Positions 1-7,846 of a stretch of 64,000 bases of DNA are shown here, in pieces. The DNA comes from Alcaligenaceae bacterium CGII-47 (GTDB lineage Bacteria; Pseudomonadota; Gammaproteobacteria; Burkholderiales; Burkholderiaceae_B), in NCBI GenBank assembly GCA_019166125.1, contig JAHTBO010000001.1, positions 535,066 through 599,065 on the forward strand, in the 5' to 3' direction. A model generated the notes under the pieces. The model was not told the DNA's origin and did no database searches. It saw only the letters and a list, made by a program, of their open reading frames with translations. Made by a program: the position numbers and the translations under genes. The stretch's first letter is position 1. Each line of letters starts with the position of its first letter.

Positions 1-92
1 CTCATGGCGTCGTTAAGATCCATGGCTAAAACTGTTGTGCTGAAAAGACTGGCAGCTAACATAAAGGGTATTAAGAACTTACGAAAAATCAT
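1..92 (-). CDS. ydbL: YdbL-like periplasmic protein (DUF1318), N-terminal fragment
   Basis: Partial gene running off the left edge of the window. The start codon is ATG at 92-90, preceded by a good Shine-Dalgarno (TAAGGAG on the minus strand, 99-105) that overlaps the stop codon of the upstream lipoprotein gene, so translation is probably coupled. The visible 30 residues are a signal peptide (MIFRKFLIPFMLAAS..., cleavage expected after VLA) followed by MDLNDAM, which resembles the start of mature E. coli YdbL. The position as third gene after ydbH and ynbE matches the enterobacterial order and supports the call. YdbL is a small periplasmic partner of YdbH/YnbE. Only the first 30 codons are present, so the identity rests largely on context. 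Confidence 0.7.
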   Translation of the reverse strand, partial: MIFRKFLIPFMLAASLFSTTVLAMDLNDAM

Positions 93-102
93 GCTGCGCT
101 CC

Positions 103-294
103 TTAGAATAAACCGCTAGATTCGCCTAAAATATTATCAAGGGCCTTATCAACCTTAATATAGATTTCATGTTGTATTTTTACATTTAGATTAATATTTA
201 TTGGCTCATTTGGCATTGCCAATTGCACGGTAGGAGTGCATGCGCTACTTAATATGACAAATAAGAAAGCACTTAAAAATAGACTTGTACGCAT
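103..294 (-). CDS. ynbE: YnbE-like outer-membrane lipoprotein
   Basis: 63 residues with a lipoprotein signal peptide: basic start, hydrophobic core, and lipobox ending LSSAC with the lipidated cysteine at residue 19. The mature part contains NEPININLNVKIQHEI, which closely matches the conserved NxNxxVKIxHEI core of E. coli YnbE. In E. coli, YnbE is an outer-membrane lipoprotein that docks the periplasm-spanning YdbH, with YdbL as a modulator; together they help move phospholipids between the two membranes. Here it lies 14 nt after ydbH and overlaps the ribosome binding site of ydbL, so the three genes look like one operon. Length is as expected for the family. Confidence 0.85.
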   Translation of the reverse strand: MRTSLFLSAFLFVILSSACTPTVQLAMPNEPININLNVKIQHEIYIKVDKALDNILGESSGLF

Positions 295-308
295 AGATCC
301 ATCCTGTA

Positions 309-3131
309 TTAACGTTTCTCGAGACGTTCTAGAACGCGCTTTTGAATAATATCACTGACTTGGCCACTTAGTTGGATGCTGGCGAGTAACGCGGGAATGT
401 CTTCTTCGAGATTAAGGTTCAAGTGGATCGGTCGCCCTTTCTCGACATCGGGATTTTGCCCCTCTAAGCGAATATTGAGTAATAGTTTACCGGATTGATC
501 ATAGCTTAAGGCGCTACTTAACAATTTAAAATGAAAATCTTCGAGCGCATCCGCAACGATGCGCATCGCTGGATTACTCTTTGCTAACGTTCGTATCTTA
601 TCAGAGTGGAACTGTAAGATACCAGGTTGCCTCGCTTGCAATTGACCCGCTGCAACAAAAAGTGTGCCCCGGTCAATATGAATGGGTATTTGTCCGTCAA
701 TAATGCCTGTTCCTGCCAGACCTTCTGCGGGGTAGACCTTAAATAGCTCTTGAAGCTCCAGGCCTTCCACGTGCAGCAGCACCTTATCTGCGCGCTTAAG
801 ATCAAGTTTCTGGGAATCTAGCCAAGCTCTGCCGTTAAGTAGTTTGACTTCGATGTGTCGCCAATCGGCAGCGCCTTGTAACGGTTTGCTGAGGCGGGCT
901 TGATAGTGGGCGTTTGTAAGCTGAATGGATTCTAATGGAATGCCGGGATTAAGCTGCTCGATGGATAACTTGGGTATGCCTAATTTTAACGCTTGCCCTG
1001 ATAATTGACCATTAAATTGTATGTCCAGATTTTTCAATCCACTACTATTTATAATGCCGTTCAGTCCGTCCGCACTGCCATTAAGCGATATTTTAAACGG
1101 ACCCTGAGGGGGTAATCCGAAATCTATTTGGCCGCGCAGCCGGCCACTATCAAACGAGACCAATTCAGGCCAGCCTTTAAAGGTTTTTTGCAAAGGGTTG
1201 CCGGCCTTAAAGAATATTTCCTTGAGGGTAGCCGTGCCTTGCAATGAGTCGTCGAGCAGACGAATGTGACTAGTAAGACCCAGACCTTTTTCGCCGCTCA
1301 GACTGCCCTTTAACTCAAGTTGTGGCAGTTGACCGCTGAGGGCACCCTTAAAGTCCCAGTTTTGGATATAGAGGTGATCGGAATTCAATTTCTCGATATG
1401 TGCGTTGAGTCCGCTGTGCACATCAATTTCATAGGGTGCGCTGCCGCGACCTTGGATGCTAAGGTCAGGCAGTTGAATGGTGATGCTTTCTGCCTGGCCG
1501 ATATCCCGCAACTGCAGCTTGTGGGCTTGCAGGCTGGATTCCTTGCTGGCGGTAACGGTCAGCCGATTGGCATCAGCATACCCAGTAAGGTAGGCGCGTG
1601 CTTGCAGTTGCTCGGCGCGCACAGCGGGGTGCGCGAGCGTATCAAGCCGCACGATCAGCGCTGCATTGCTTAGAGACCCTTGCCAGCCGGGTGTTTGCAG
1701 CAGATCCAATTGCCCTGTGAATTCTAATCCAAGATTTTTCAGTTCACTGTCATCAATCAATCCGTTTAGTGCGCTGGCCTTACCGTTAAGCGATAGCTTT
1801 AGAGGGCCTGGTTCCGGCAGATCGAAGTCTATTTGGCCACCTAGTCGGCCGCTATTCAGGGATATTTGGTGGGGCCAGTCGGTGAAGGTCTTTTCTAATG
1901 GATTATCTGCTTTAAAAGAAATTTCGTTTAAAGTAACGCTGCCTTGCAGTGAGTGGTCTAGCAGGTGAATGCTGCTGTTGACGCTGAGCCCGTGTTGGCC
2001 AGTAAGGCTGCCAGCTAAGTCCAGTTGCGGTAGACGACCAGTGATTGAGCCCTTAAAGTCCCAGTTTTGTGTGTGTAGCGGCACTGCTTTCAGTTTGTCT
2101 AGATGTACATCTAGCGGGCTGTGCACCACAAGCTCATAGGGTGTTTTGCTGCGACCTTGCACACTGAGGCCTGCCAGTTGCACGATGATTTTTTCTGCTT
2201 GACCGATAGCAGGCGACCGTAGCTGATGGGCTTGCAGGCTGGAGGACTCATTGACGCTGACTGAGAACTTCTCTGCATCCGCCTGTGCGCTTAGGTGGAC
2301 GCGCGCTTGTAGTTGTTCAGCATGCACGGCGGGATGGCTTAATCTATCAAGCTGCACGATGAGCTCAGCATCGTTTAGCGTACCGTGCCAATCAGGCGTT
2401 CGCTGTAAATCCAATAGGCCTTTGAGTTGTAAGTGCAATGCTTGATCACTGTTCACATTGATAATGAGTCGTTGCTGGCTATTGGCATTATCTGCATGAT
2501 CCAAGTGCGTGCTGACCTGTGCGCTTAGCTGCTCGGGACGAAACTCGGCGGGAAAACTGTTTAGCCAGACACCTTGCAAGTCTTTTAAGGTAAATTGGGC
2601 TTGAATAGAGGCAGGCTGCCAGAGTTGTCCTGGTGCGCTGGTATCGAAATTGAGTGAACCTTGCAGGTGGCCAAGCCCAGATAGCTTGGCATCAATCTGT
2701 GGCAGCTCAATTTGCTGTGGGAGCCATTTTAAAAGGACAGCAGGTAAGACCTTATTCGCTTGGTCGGTTGATGCTAAATCGTCAGTGATCGGCCAGTGTA
2801 TCTGTAATTGGGCAGCTTGTAGACGCTGTATCCGAAGGGCTTGCCAGGCCACGTCAATGCGCAGGTTTTCCACGCTTAATTGTTTGAGATGTGCCTCGTC
2901 ACCGGGCAGCGTGAGCTGCAGGTGCGAGACACTGAAGCCATTGTGGTGCCATTGCGGGTCTTGCCACTGGAAATCAAACCCTTGCTGTTGAAGAAGCCAA
3001 GGCAGTGAGTACGTTAAAGCCAGGACCGCTGCAATCAGTAACAAGCCCAGCAATACGCAGATACGCAGCAAGCGCCTCAGCCATGAATGTCTGGGCGTCG
3101 TGATGGGTGGCTCAGTAACCGCTGTATTCAT
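309..3131 (-). CDS. ydbH: YdbH-family AsmA-like intermembrane phospholipid-transport protein with internal duplication
   Basis: 940 residues: a short cytoplasmic N-terminus, one membrane anchor at about residues 22-45 (LLRICVLLGLLLIAAVLALT), then a long beta-rich periplasmic part and a C-terminal YdbH/dicarboxylate-transport-like domain. YdbH, TamB and YhdP are AsmA-like proteins that share the task of moving glycerophospholipids to the outer membrane in E. coli. The odd feature is a direct duplication: residues about 238-472 and 473-710 align throughout with a period of 235 residues (paired landmarks TPDWHG/TPGWQG, HPAVHAEQLQAR/HPAVRAEQLQAR, QNWDFKG/QNWDFKG, NPLEKTF/NPLQKTF). The duplicated block would lengthen the groove. 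Followed after 14 nt by ynbE and then ydbL. Confidence 0.85.
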   Translation of the reverse strand: MNTAVTEPPITTPRHSWLRRLLRICVLLGLLLIAAVLALTYSLPWLLQQQGFDFQWQDPQWHHNGFSVSHLQLTLPGDEAHLKQLSVENLRIDVAWQALRIQRLQAAQLQIHWPITDDLASTDQANKVLPAVLLKWLPQQIELPQIDAKLSGLGHLQGSLNFDTSAPGQLWQPASIQAQFTLKDLQGVWLNSFPAEFRPEQLSAQVSTHLDHADNANSQQRLIINVNSDQALHLQLKGLLDLQRTPDWHGTLNDAELIVQLDRLSHPAVHAEQLQARVHLSAQADAEKFSVSVNESSSLQAHQLRSPAIGQAEKIIVQLAGLSVQGRSKTPYELVVHSPLDVHLDKLKAVPLHTQNWDFKGSITGRLPQLDLAGSLTGQHGLSVNSSIHLLDHSLQGSVTLNEISFKADNPLEKTFTDWPHQISLNSGRLGGQIDFDLPEPGPLKLSLNGKASALNGLIDDSELKNLGLEFTGQLDLLQTPGWQGSLSNAALIVRLDTLAHPAVRAEQLQARAYLTGYADANRLTVTASKESSLQAHKLQLRDIGQAESITIQLPDLSIQGRGSAPYEIDVHSGLNAHIEKLNSDHLYIQNWDFKGALSGQLPQLELKGSLSGEKGLGLTSHIRLLDDSLQGTATLKEIFFKAGNPLQKTFKGWPELVSFDSGRLRGQIDFGLPPQGPFKISLNGSADGLNGIINSSGLKNLDIQFNGQLSGQALKLGIPKLSIEQLNPGIPLESIQLTNAHYQARLSKPLQGAADWRHIEVKLLNGRAWLDSQKLDLKRADKVLLHVEGLELQELFKVYPAEGLAGTGIIDGQIPIHIDRGTLFVAAGQLQARQPGILQFHSDKIRTLAKSNPAMRIVADALEDFHFKLLSSALSYDQSGKLLLNIRLEGQNPDVEKGRPIHLNLNLEEDIPALLASIQLSGQVSDIIQKRVLERLEKR
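1002..2420 (-). repeat. In-frame tandem duplication inside ydbH (two copies, about 705 bp period)
   Basis: The first copy covers 1716-2420 (residues about 238-472) and the second 1002-1715 (residues about 473-710). The copies are diverged but co-linear over their whole length, with matching landmarks every 20-40 residues (SLQAHQL/SLQAHKL, IGQAE, SIQGR/SVQGR, LLDHSLQG/LLDDSLQG, SLNGKA/SLNGSA). The boundaries are estimated by eye from protein similarity; the DNA copies are not identical, so the duplication is not very recent. Confidence 0.8.
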
Positions 3132-3228
3132 TGAACGCAGCGTAGCACACCATATCTTCGATCACCAAGAGGTGTGTCATGACACGCAGTTTTGGCACGC
3201 TTGGCGGTGACGGTGCGCTGCTCCTCAT

Positions 3229-3852
3229 CTATAGCTCGATCAGCAAGCTTGGATCAGGGATGTCTGCACGATCATGTGTCACCAGGATAGCTGGAATATT
3301 CTGACGAGCGATCCAGTCGAACACAAAGGTGCGAAACTGCTCGCGCAGCACCGCGTCAAGCCGGGAAAAAGGCTCGTCCAGCAGCAATGCATGAGGCTGC
3401 GCCATCAGTGCCCGAGCCACACTGGCTCGGGCACGCTGTCCCCCCGAGAGCGTGGCTGGATCGCGATCGTGCATGCCTGCTAGGCCGATTTTAGATAGCA
3501 CCTGATCAACCATCTGGCGACGCTGGCGGGCACCGACAAGGTCGGCGGGGAGTGCGAATGCCAGATTGCGCCCGACACTCATGTGAGGAAAGAGCAGGTC
3601 GTCTTGGAACAAGATGCCAATATGACGCTGTTCAGTGGGGAGTGTGGTAATCCGTTGGCCGTTAAGCTGAAGGTCACCGCGGTACCGAAAGGCGGTGTCT
3701 GTATTACCGATCATCCATTTCAATAGTGTCGATTTACCTGAACCGGATGGCCCCATAATGGCCTGAATCTGTCCTGCGGATACCGCAAAATCAAGGGGAC
3801 CGATCAGCAGCTGTGCGCCACGATGGATTGTGAGGCCGCAAACTTCAAGCAT
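3229..3852 (-). CDS. ynjD: ABC transporter ATP-binding protein, YnjD type
   Basis: 207 residues, a compact ABC ATPase with Walker A GPSGSGKST (about residues 34-42), Q-loop at FQDD, signature LSGGQ, Walker B ALLLDEP and switch histidine VTHD. The short length and ThiQ-like architecture match YnjD. It is the last gene of a four-gene cluster: kinase, YnjB-like binding protein, YnjC-like double permease, then this ATPase, 27 nt after the permease stop. It should energise import of whatever YnjB binds. The substrate is not proven for the E. coli system; thiamine-like or small amino-alcohol substrates are inferred from family resemblance and from the kinase upstream. Confidence 0.85.
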   Translation of the reverse strand: MLEVCGLTIHRGAQLLIGPLDFAVSAGQIQAIMGPSGSGKSTLLKWMIGNTDTAFRYRGDLQLNGQRITTLPTEQRHIGILFQDDLLFPHMSVGRNLAFALPADLVGARQRRQMVDQVLSKIGLAGMHDRDPATLSGGQRARASVARALMAQPHALLLDEPFSRLDAVLREQFRTFVFDWIARQNIPAILVTHDRADIPDPSLLIEL

Positions 3853-3879
3853 GGCGTGCTCCGGGATGGGATGCCTTTT

Positions 3880-5523
3880 TCATTGCAGTCCCTGGTGATG
3901 TCGTGAGTGCCACCGGGCTACGATCAGTGCCAGGGAAAATGCCAGAAGGGGCAGCAGCATCTGCAGGCTGGACTGTACCGCCAGGATGCGTCGATCAGAG
4001 CCCGCGCTTAGCGCCACCGCTTCAGTCGTGACGGTCTGGAATCGTCCTGCACCTGAAAATACCGTGGGTAGATACTGGGCGACGCTGACAGAAAAACCGA
4101 TGGCGGCAGCGGCCAGGATTGGGCGCAGCAATATCGGCCATTTCACCTTTAGGCAGGTTTGCCATGGGGTGTAGCCCATGGCGCGTGCCGTCGTGACCAG
4201 CCGCTGGTCGAAGGCGCGGTAGGGGCCGACAAGCGTGATGAGCATATAGGGCAGTACCCAGGCCATATGGCTCCAGATCAGACCCACAGCCGTGCCATCT
4301 AGCTGTAACTGCAGCAGAACGCTGTATTGTGCCGCCGCCAGGGGCAGGGCGGGTAATAGTAGGGGTGAATAAATCAGCAGATTCAGGCGCGCAGGGCCCC
4401 ATTCCAGCCAGAGCAGGGTTAAGGGCAATAGCAGCACGACACAGGCGCTGGCGACCCATAACGTTGTCAGCAAGGGGTGTAGATCTGCCGATGCCCAGTT
4501 CGACAGTGTCCAGCCAGTAGGCAAGGGGCTTGGAAAGAACCAGAGATCTGTCAGCGACCACAGTAATAGGATTACGCCTGGAAGCAAACCCAGAACAAGG
4601 ATTAGCGTGACACTAGCGTGAGCCAGCCAAGGGATCGCTTTGCTGCTTTGGCGTCGGCCGCGGGGATACGCTGTCAAGTATTGCAAGCCACCCCAAGCTA
4701 ATCGTACGACGGCGACGCAAGCCAGCAGTAGCCCAGCCAATAGCACGGCACCGATAGTGCCTTGGGCGACTCGTGCCAGGTCGGGATCAGAGAGCCATTG
4801 CCAGGTCAGTACAGCAAGGGTTGGTGGTGTGGTTGGCCCTAGCACCAGAGCCATGTCGACGACCGACAATCCGTAGGCAAACACGACCATCAATGGCCAT
4901 GCCAGTCTGGGGAGGATCTGTGGTAACAGGATTTTCCACCAGACCTGTAGCCTGCTGTAGCCCAAGCTGCGCGCGATCGTCATTTGATGGTTGACTGCCT
5001 GTTCACCGAGCAGGGCTGCCAGCATCCAGAGCATAAACCAGCTCTCCTTGATCGCTAGTGCAATCATCAGGCTTAGGCCGTAGCTATCCTGCACCGTGAC
5101 CCATTGGGGCGGTTGCTGCCAGGCTAATGCGGTGGCTAGAAGACGGGCCAGCCAGCCCGTCGGAGCGATCAATAGGGCGATGCCAATGGCAAACGCGGCG
5201 TGCGGGAAAGCGAGTAACGCAGGCAGGCGTCGGCCTAATGAGCGCCATGCGGCGCCGGGGTAGGCCAGCATCGTGATCAAGACAGCAAATGCCAGCGCGA
5301 GGGCGCTGGATGACAGCGCAGTGAACAAGGTAAGCCTCAAGGCGCCAGGCAGCCGCGGATCCCCTAGTGTGTCCAACCAGGCCTTGCTGTTACCAGCAGG
5401 GGCCAGAAACCATGACAGTCCGGCAAGTATGGGCAGGATCACGCATGCGACCCCCACTACCCCCGTGATACGCCATACCAGGGCCTGCTGACGGGCGCTT
5501 GAGGCGCTACCTTCCCGCGCCAT
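3880..5523 (-). CDS. ynjC: ABC transporter permease with two fused permease domains, YnjC type
   Basis: 547 residues with about 12 hydrophobic segments in two homologous halves, each carrying an EAA-type loop (AxxLGYSRLQVWWKILLP at roughly 185-205 and ARAMGYTPWQTCLKVKWP at roughly 445-465). Fused permeases of this size are typical of YnjC, ThiP and the iron/putrescine-like importers. Start chosen at the ATG at 5523, which overlaps the 3-prime end of the binding-protein gene by 17 nt and implies coupled translation. It forms the membrane channel with YnjB (periplasm) and YnjD (cytoplasm). Confidence 0.85.
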   Translation of the reverse strand: MAREGSASSARQQALVWRITGVVGVACVILPILAGLSWFLAPAGNSKAWLDTLGDPRLPGALRLTLFTALSSSALALAFAVLITMLAYPGAAWRSLGRRLPALLAFPHAAFAIGIALLIAPTGWLARLLATALAWQQPPQWVTVQDSYGLSLMIALAIKESWFMLWMLAALLGEQAVNHQMTIARSLGYSRLQVWWKILLPQILPRLAWPLMVVFAYGLSVVDMALVLGPTTPPTLAVLTWQWLSDPDLARVAQGTIGAVLLAGLLLACVAVVRLAWGGLQYLTAYPRGRRQSSKAIPWLAHASVTLILVLGLLPGVILLLWSLTDLWFFPSPLPTGWTLSNWASADLHPLLTTLWVASACVVLLLPLTLLWLEWGPARLNLLIYSPLLLPALPLAAAQYSVLLQLQLDGTAVGLIWSHMAWVLPYMLITLVGPYRAFDQRLVTTARAMGYTPWQTCLKVKWPILLRPILAAAAIGFSVSVAQYLPTVFSGAGRFQTVTTEAVALSAGSDRRILAVQSSLQMLLPLLAFSLALIVARWHSRHHQGLQ

Positions 5524-6727
5524 AGCGTTCTATCCAGGCTGATTCCAGCGCACTCATCCAGCTTGCATCGGGTTCAGCCAGGGTTGGAACCGCTGATTCA
5601 GGGCTATTGGATGGTAAATGATCAAACGCAGCCTTCAACTTCGGGGGCAATGCGGTGATGTTCAGTACCGTCGGGTCGCCCCACATGCTTGGATCTGCTT
5701 TTTTAGCTTGAGCCTGAGGCGAGAGCATGAAGTTGACGACTACTTGCGCGCCTGCCTTGGCGCTGGCGTTGTACGGGATCGCCAAAAAGTGAACATTGCC
5801 GATCATGCCGTCGCTAAAGCCAAAGGCGTACACTGAGGCAGGCAAGCGGCCTTGAGCAATAAGACTGGCCCCCTCGTTTGGATTGAACGTTATAGACAAG
5901 AGTAGCTCGCCGTCGGCCAGCATGCGGTGCATTGGTGCCACGCCCGACGGGAATGCCTTGCCCATGCGCCATAGGAAAGGATGAAGTTTATCCAAATATG
6001 CCCAAAGTGCGGGCGCATTACGGGCGAACGATTCTGGCGTCACAGGCTGGTTCAGATCCTCGGGAGAGGGGGCCAGCATCAGCAGCAATTGCTTCAGAAA
6101 AGTCGTTCCGTAAAAATCAGGTGGACTGGGATAGGTGACCCGGCCGGGGTGGGCCTGGGCAAATGCCAGGAGCTGATCAGTGGAGGTCGGCGGTAAGGGG
6201 ACATTGTGGCGATCGGCCAAGAAGGTCAGCCTGGCGGCTCCCCAGGGGGCTTCGAGCCCATCGGTCGACTCAGAGAAATCCTGGCGGACCGGTTTGCTCA
6301 TGTCGATATATTGCCAGTTGGGTAATTTCTCTGCCCAGGGGCCATAGAGCAGGCCAGCTTTTTTGAGGCGCTGAAAATTTTCTCCGTTGACCCAGAGCAA
6401 ATCTACGGAACCTGCCACGTTACGACCTGCCCGCTTTTCCGCTTCGATTCGCTGTACCGCTTCGGCGGTGTCGGTGACTTTGACATGCTTGAGCGTGATG
6501 CCTGACACGGCCTTGATCTGTCTGGCCACCCAGTCGATATAGGCGTTGGTGCTCTGGTCGCCGCCCCAGGCATTGAAATAGACGGTTTGACCTTGGGCTT
6601 GTGTCTGGATGGCCCTCCAGGCGGCTGCGTCGTTCGCGTGGACCGATATAGGTGATATAGCAGCGGCCAGCGCTGCTATCGTCAACAGCATGCGCTGCGT
6701 AGCGGTCGCTTGTACGTAGTGGGTCAT
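5507..6727 (-). CDS. ynjB: ABC transporter substrate-binding protein, YnjB type
   Basis: About 406 residues from the ATG at 6727 (MTHYVQATATQRM), which overlaps the stop of the kinase gene as ATGA; an upstream in-frame start at 6760 is inside the kinase and less likely. A signal peptide ends near SVHA-ND, followed by the YnjB-like start of the mature protein (VYFNAWGGDQSTNAYIDW). The NAWGGD motif and SVDLLWVNGENF stretch are characteristic of YnjB, a cluster of extracellular solute-binding proteins related to thiamine and polyamine binders. The translational overlap on both sides places it firmly in one operon with the kinase, YnjC and YnjD. Confidence 0.85.
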   Translation of the reverse strand: MTHYVQATATQRMLLTIAALAAAISPISVHANDAAAWRAIQTQAQGQTVYFNAWGGDQSTNAYIDWVARQIKAVSGITLKHVKVTDTAEAVQRIEAEKRAGRNVAGSVDLLWVNGENFQRLKKAGLLYGPWAEKLPNWQYIDMSKPVRQDFSESTDGLEAPWGAARLTFLADRHNVPLPPTSTDQLLAFAQAHPGRVTYPSPPDFYGTTFLKQLLLMLAPSPEDLNQPVTPESFARNAPALWAYLDKLHPFLWRMGKAFPSGVAPMHRMLADGELLLSITFNPNEGASLIAQGRLPASVYAFGFSDGMIGNVHFLAIPYNASAKAGAQVVVNFMLSPQAQAKKADPSMWGDPTVLNITALPPKLKAAFDHLPSNSPESAVPTLAEPDASWMSALESAWIERYGAGR

Positions 6728-7794
6728 AGTGCCTCTTCGAGTGTCTGGCATTCGGTCCATACCCGGTGTACGACTTCCTCACTGAGATAATGATCAACGC
6801 GCCCGCGCACATGGGTGATTAAGGATTCTGAGCTGAGCTGGTAGGACCAGTCCTCGGCGGCTGACTCGGTCGACTCCTGCTGCGAGAGCAGGCGCCATTT
6901 GGCGCACCAGGTGATCGACCATAGCCACATAGCCAAGCGCAGCGGACCATGCCAGCCACGATGGGCCTGCGCCATGGCGGTGTCCATGGCGTCCTCCCAG
7001 GCGATATAAGCCGATAGCACGGACTCTTGGGTCAATTCAGCATAGGTGTCGGTATCCCACGTCGTCGATGTATAGAGGGTCGCGTGTGCCAGGTCGAACG
7101 AGGGGTAGCTGTAGCGCGCCTTCTCCAGGTCCACCAAGATGGCTCGATGGTCTGATGTGATGAGGAAATTTCCGGGGTGCGTATCAAAAGAGATCAGATG
7201 CGTTGGTGGCCGAGCATTCGCCTCGCAGCATCGCGCCAGCGTGCGCAGCCCGTAGCGTATTTCTTGCAGACTGATAGGAGAGAGGCCGGCCTGGTCCAGG
7301 AACGCCGCCTGCAGGCTGATTTCATCGAACATGTCCCGAAGTGGATCAGCCGAGTGCCGCAGTGGGGCGCGTTGCGCTTCAGCGGGTAGCGGCAAGTTAT
7401 GAAAGCTGGCCATGGCTTGGCTGATCGCGCCAATATCGGTGGGCAAGCAGGGCGTACTGCCAATGATTTCCTGCACCAGTAAGGCCCCCCGGGGTAGCGA
7501 TGGGCCTGGTGGCATGATGTCGATCAGCTTTGGTGCATGCCCCCCGCGTGATGCCCGCTTAAAAGCCGTCGCCTGATAGTGCAGATTATCCTGAGCGGAC
7601 AGATTTAATTGGCTTTGTTTGGGGATGCGCGCGATCATGCCCGTGCCGACGATCCGTACATGATGATGCGCCAGGCCCTTGTCGGGCAGGGTCTCGAGTG
7701 CACAGTCGGCATAGTCAGGTTTGTGCGTGCGCAGGGCTTGGGCCAGAGAATGGTCGATAGCCTGATCCTGCGATAGGAGCTCCGAGATCAGCAT
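6724..7794 (-). CDS. Aminoglycoside phosphotransferase/choline-thiamine kinase-family protein
   Basis: 356 residues with the APH-family fold signature. The catalytic loop reads HLISFDTHPGNFLI (Asp204, Asn209), and the metal-binding motif ILVDLEKARY supplies Asp222 and Glu224. The usual HGD of the Brenner motif is SFD here, so the histidine is missing although the catalytic aspartate and asparagine are kept. The family includes thiamine kinase (ThiK/YcfN), choline and ethanolamine kinases and aminoglycoside kinases. Its stop overlaps the start of the YnjB-like binding protein by 4 nt, so it probably phosphorylates the imported substrate and traps it. Antibiotic resistance is less likely because of this transport context. 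The exact substrate is unknown. Confidence 0.75.
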   Translation of the reverse strand: MLISELLSQDQAIDHSLAQALRTHKPDYADCALETLPDKGLAHHHVRIVGTGMIARIPKQSQLNLSAQDNLHYQATAFKRASRGGHAPKLIDIMPPGPSLPRGALLVQEIIGSTPCLPTDIGAISQAMASFHNLPLPAEAQRAPLRHSADPLRDMFDEISLQAAFLDQAGLSPISLQEIRYGLRTLARCCEANARPPTHLISFDTHPGNFLITSDHRAILVDLEKARYSYPSFDLAHATLYTSTTWDTDTYAELTQESVLSAYIAWEDAMDTAMAQAHRGWHGPLRLAMWLWSITWCAKWRLLSQQESTESAAEDWSYQLSSESLITHVRGRVDHYLSEEVVHRVWTECQTLEEAL

Positions 7795-7846
7795 ATACCC
7801 CCTAAATATGTGAACGTTTATCGGTGAGTTCAGTCATGATAGTGTG

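Noticed and set aside
7795-7846. Thiamine (TPP) riboswitch in front of the kinase-ynjBCD cluster
   Set aside because: The 52-bp gap is too short and has no CTGAGA-type core; the longer region upstream of the flavoprotein gene also lacks one.
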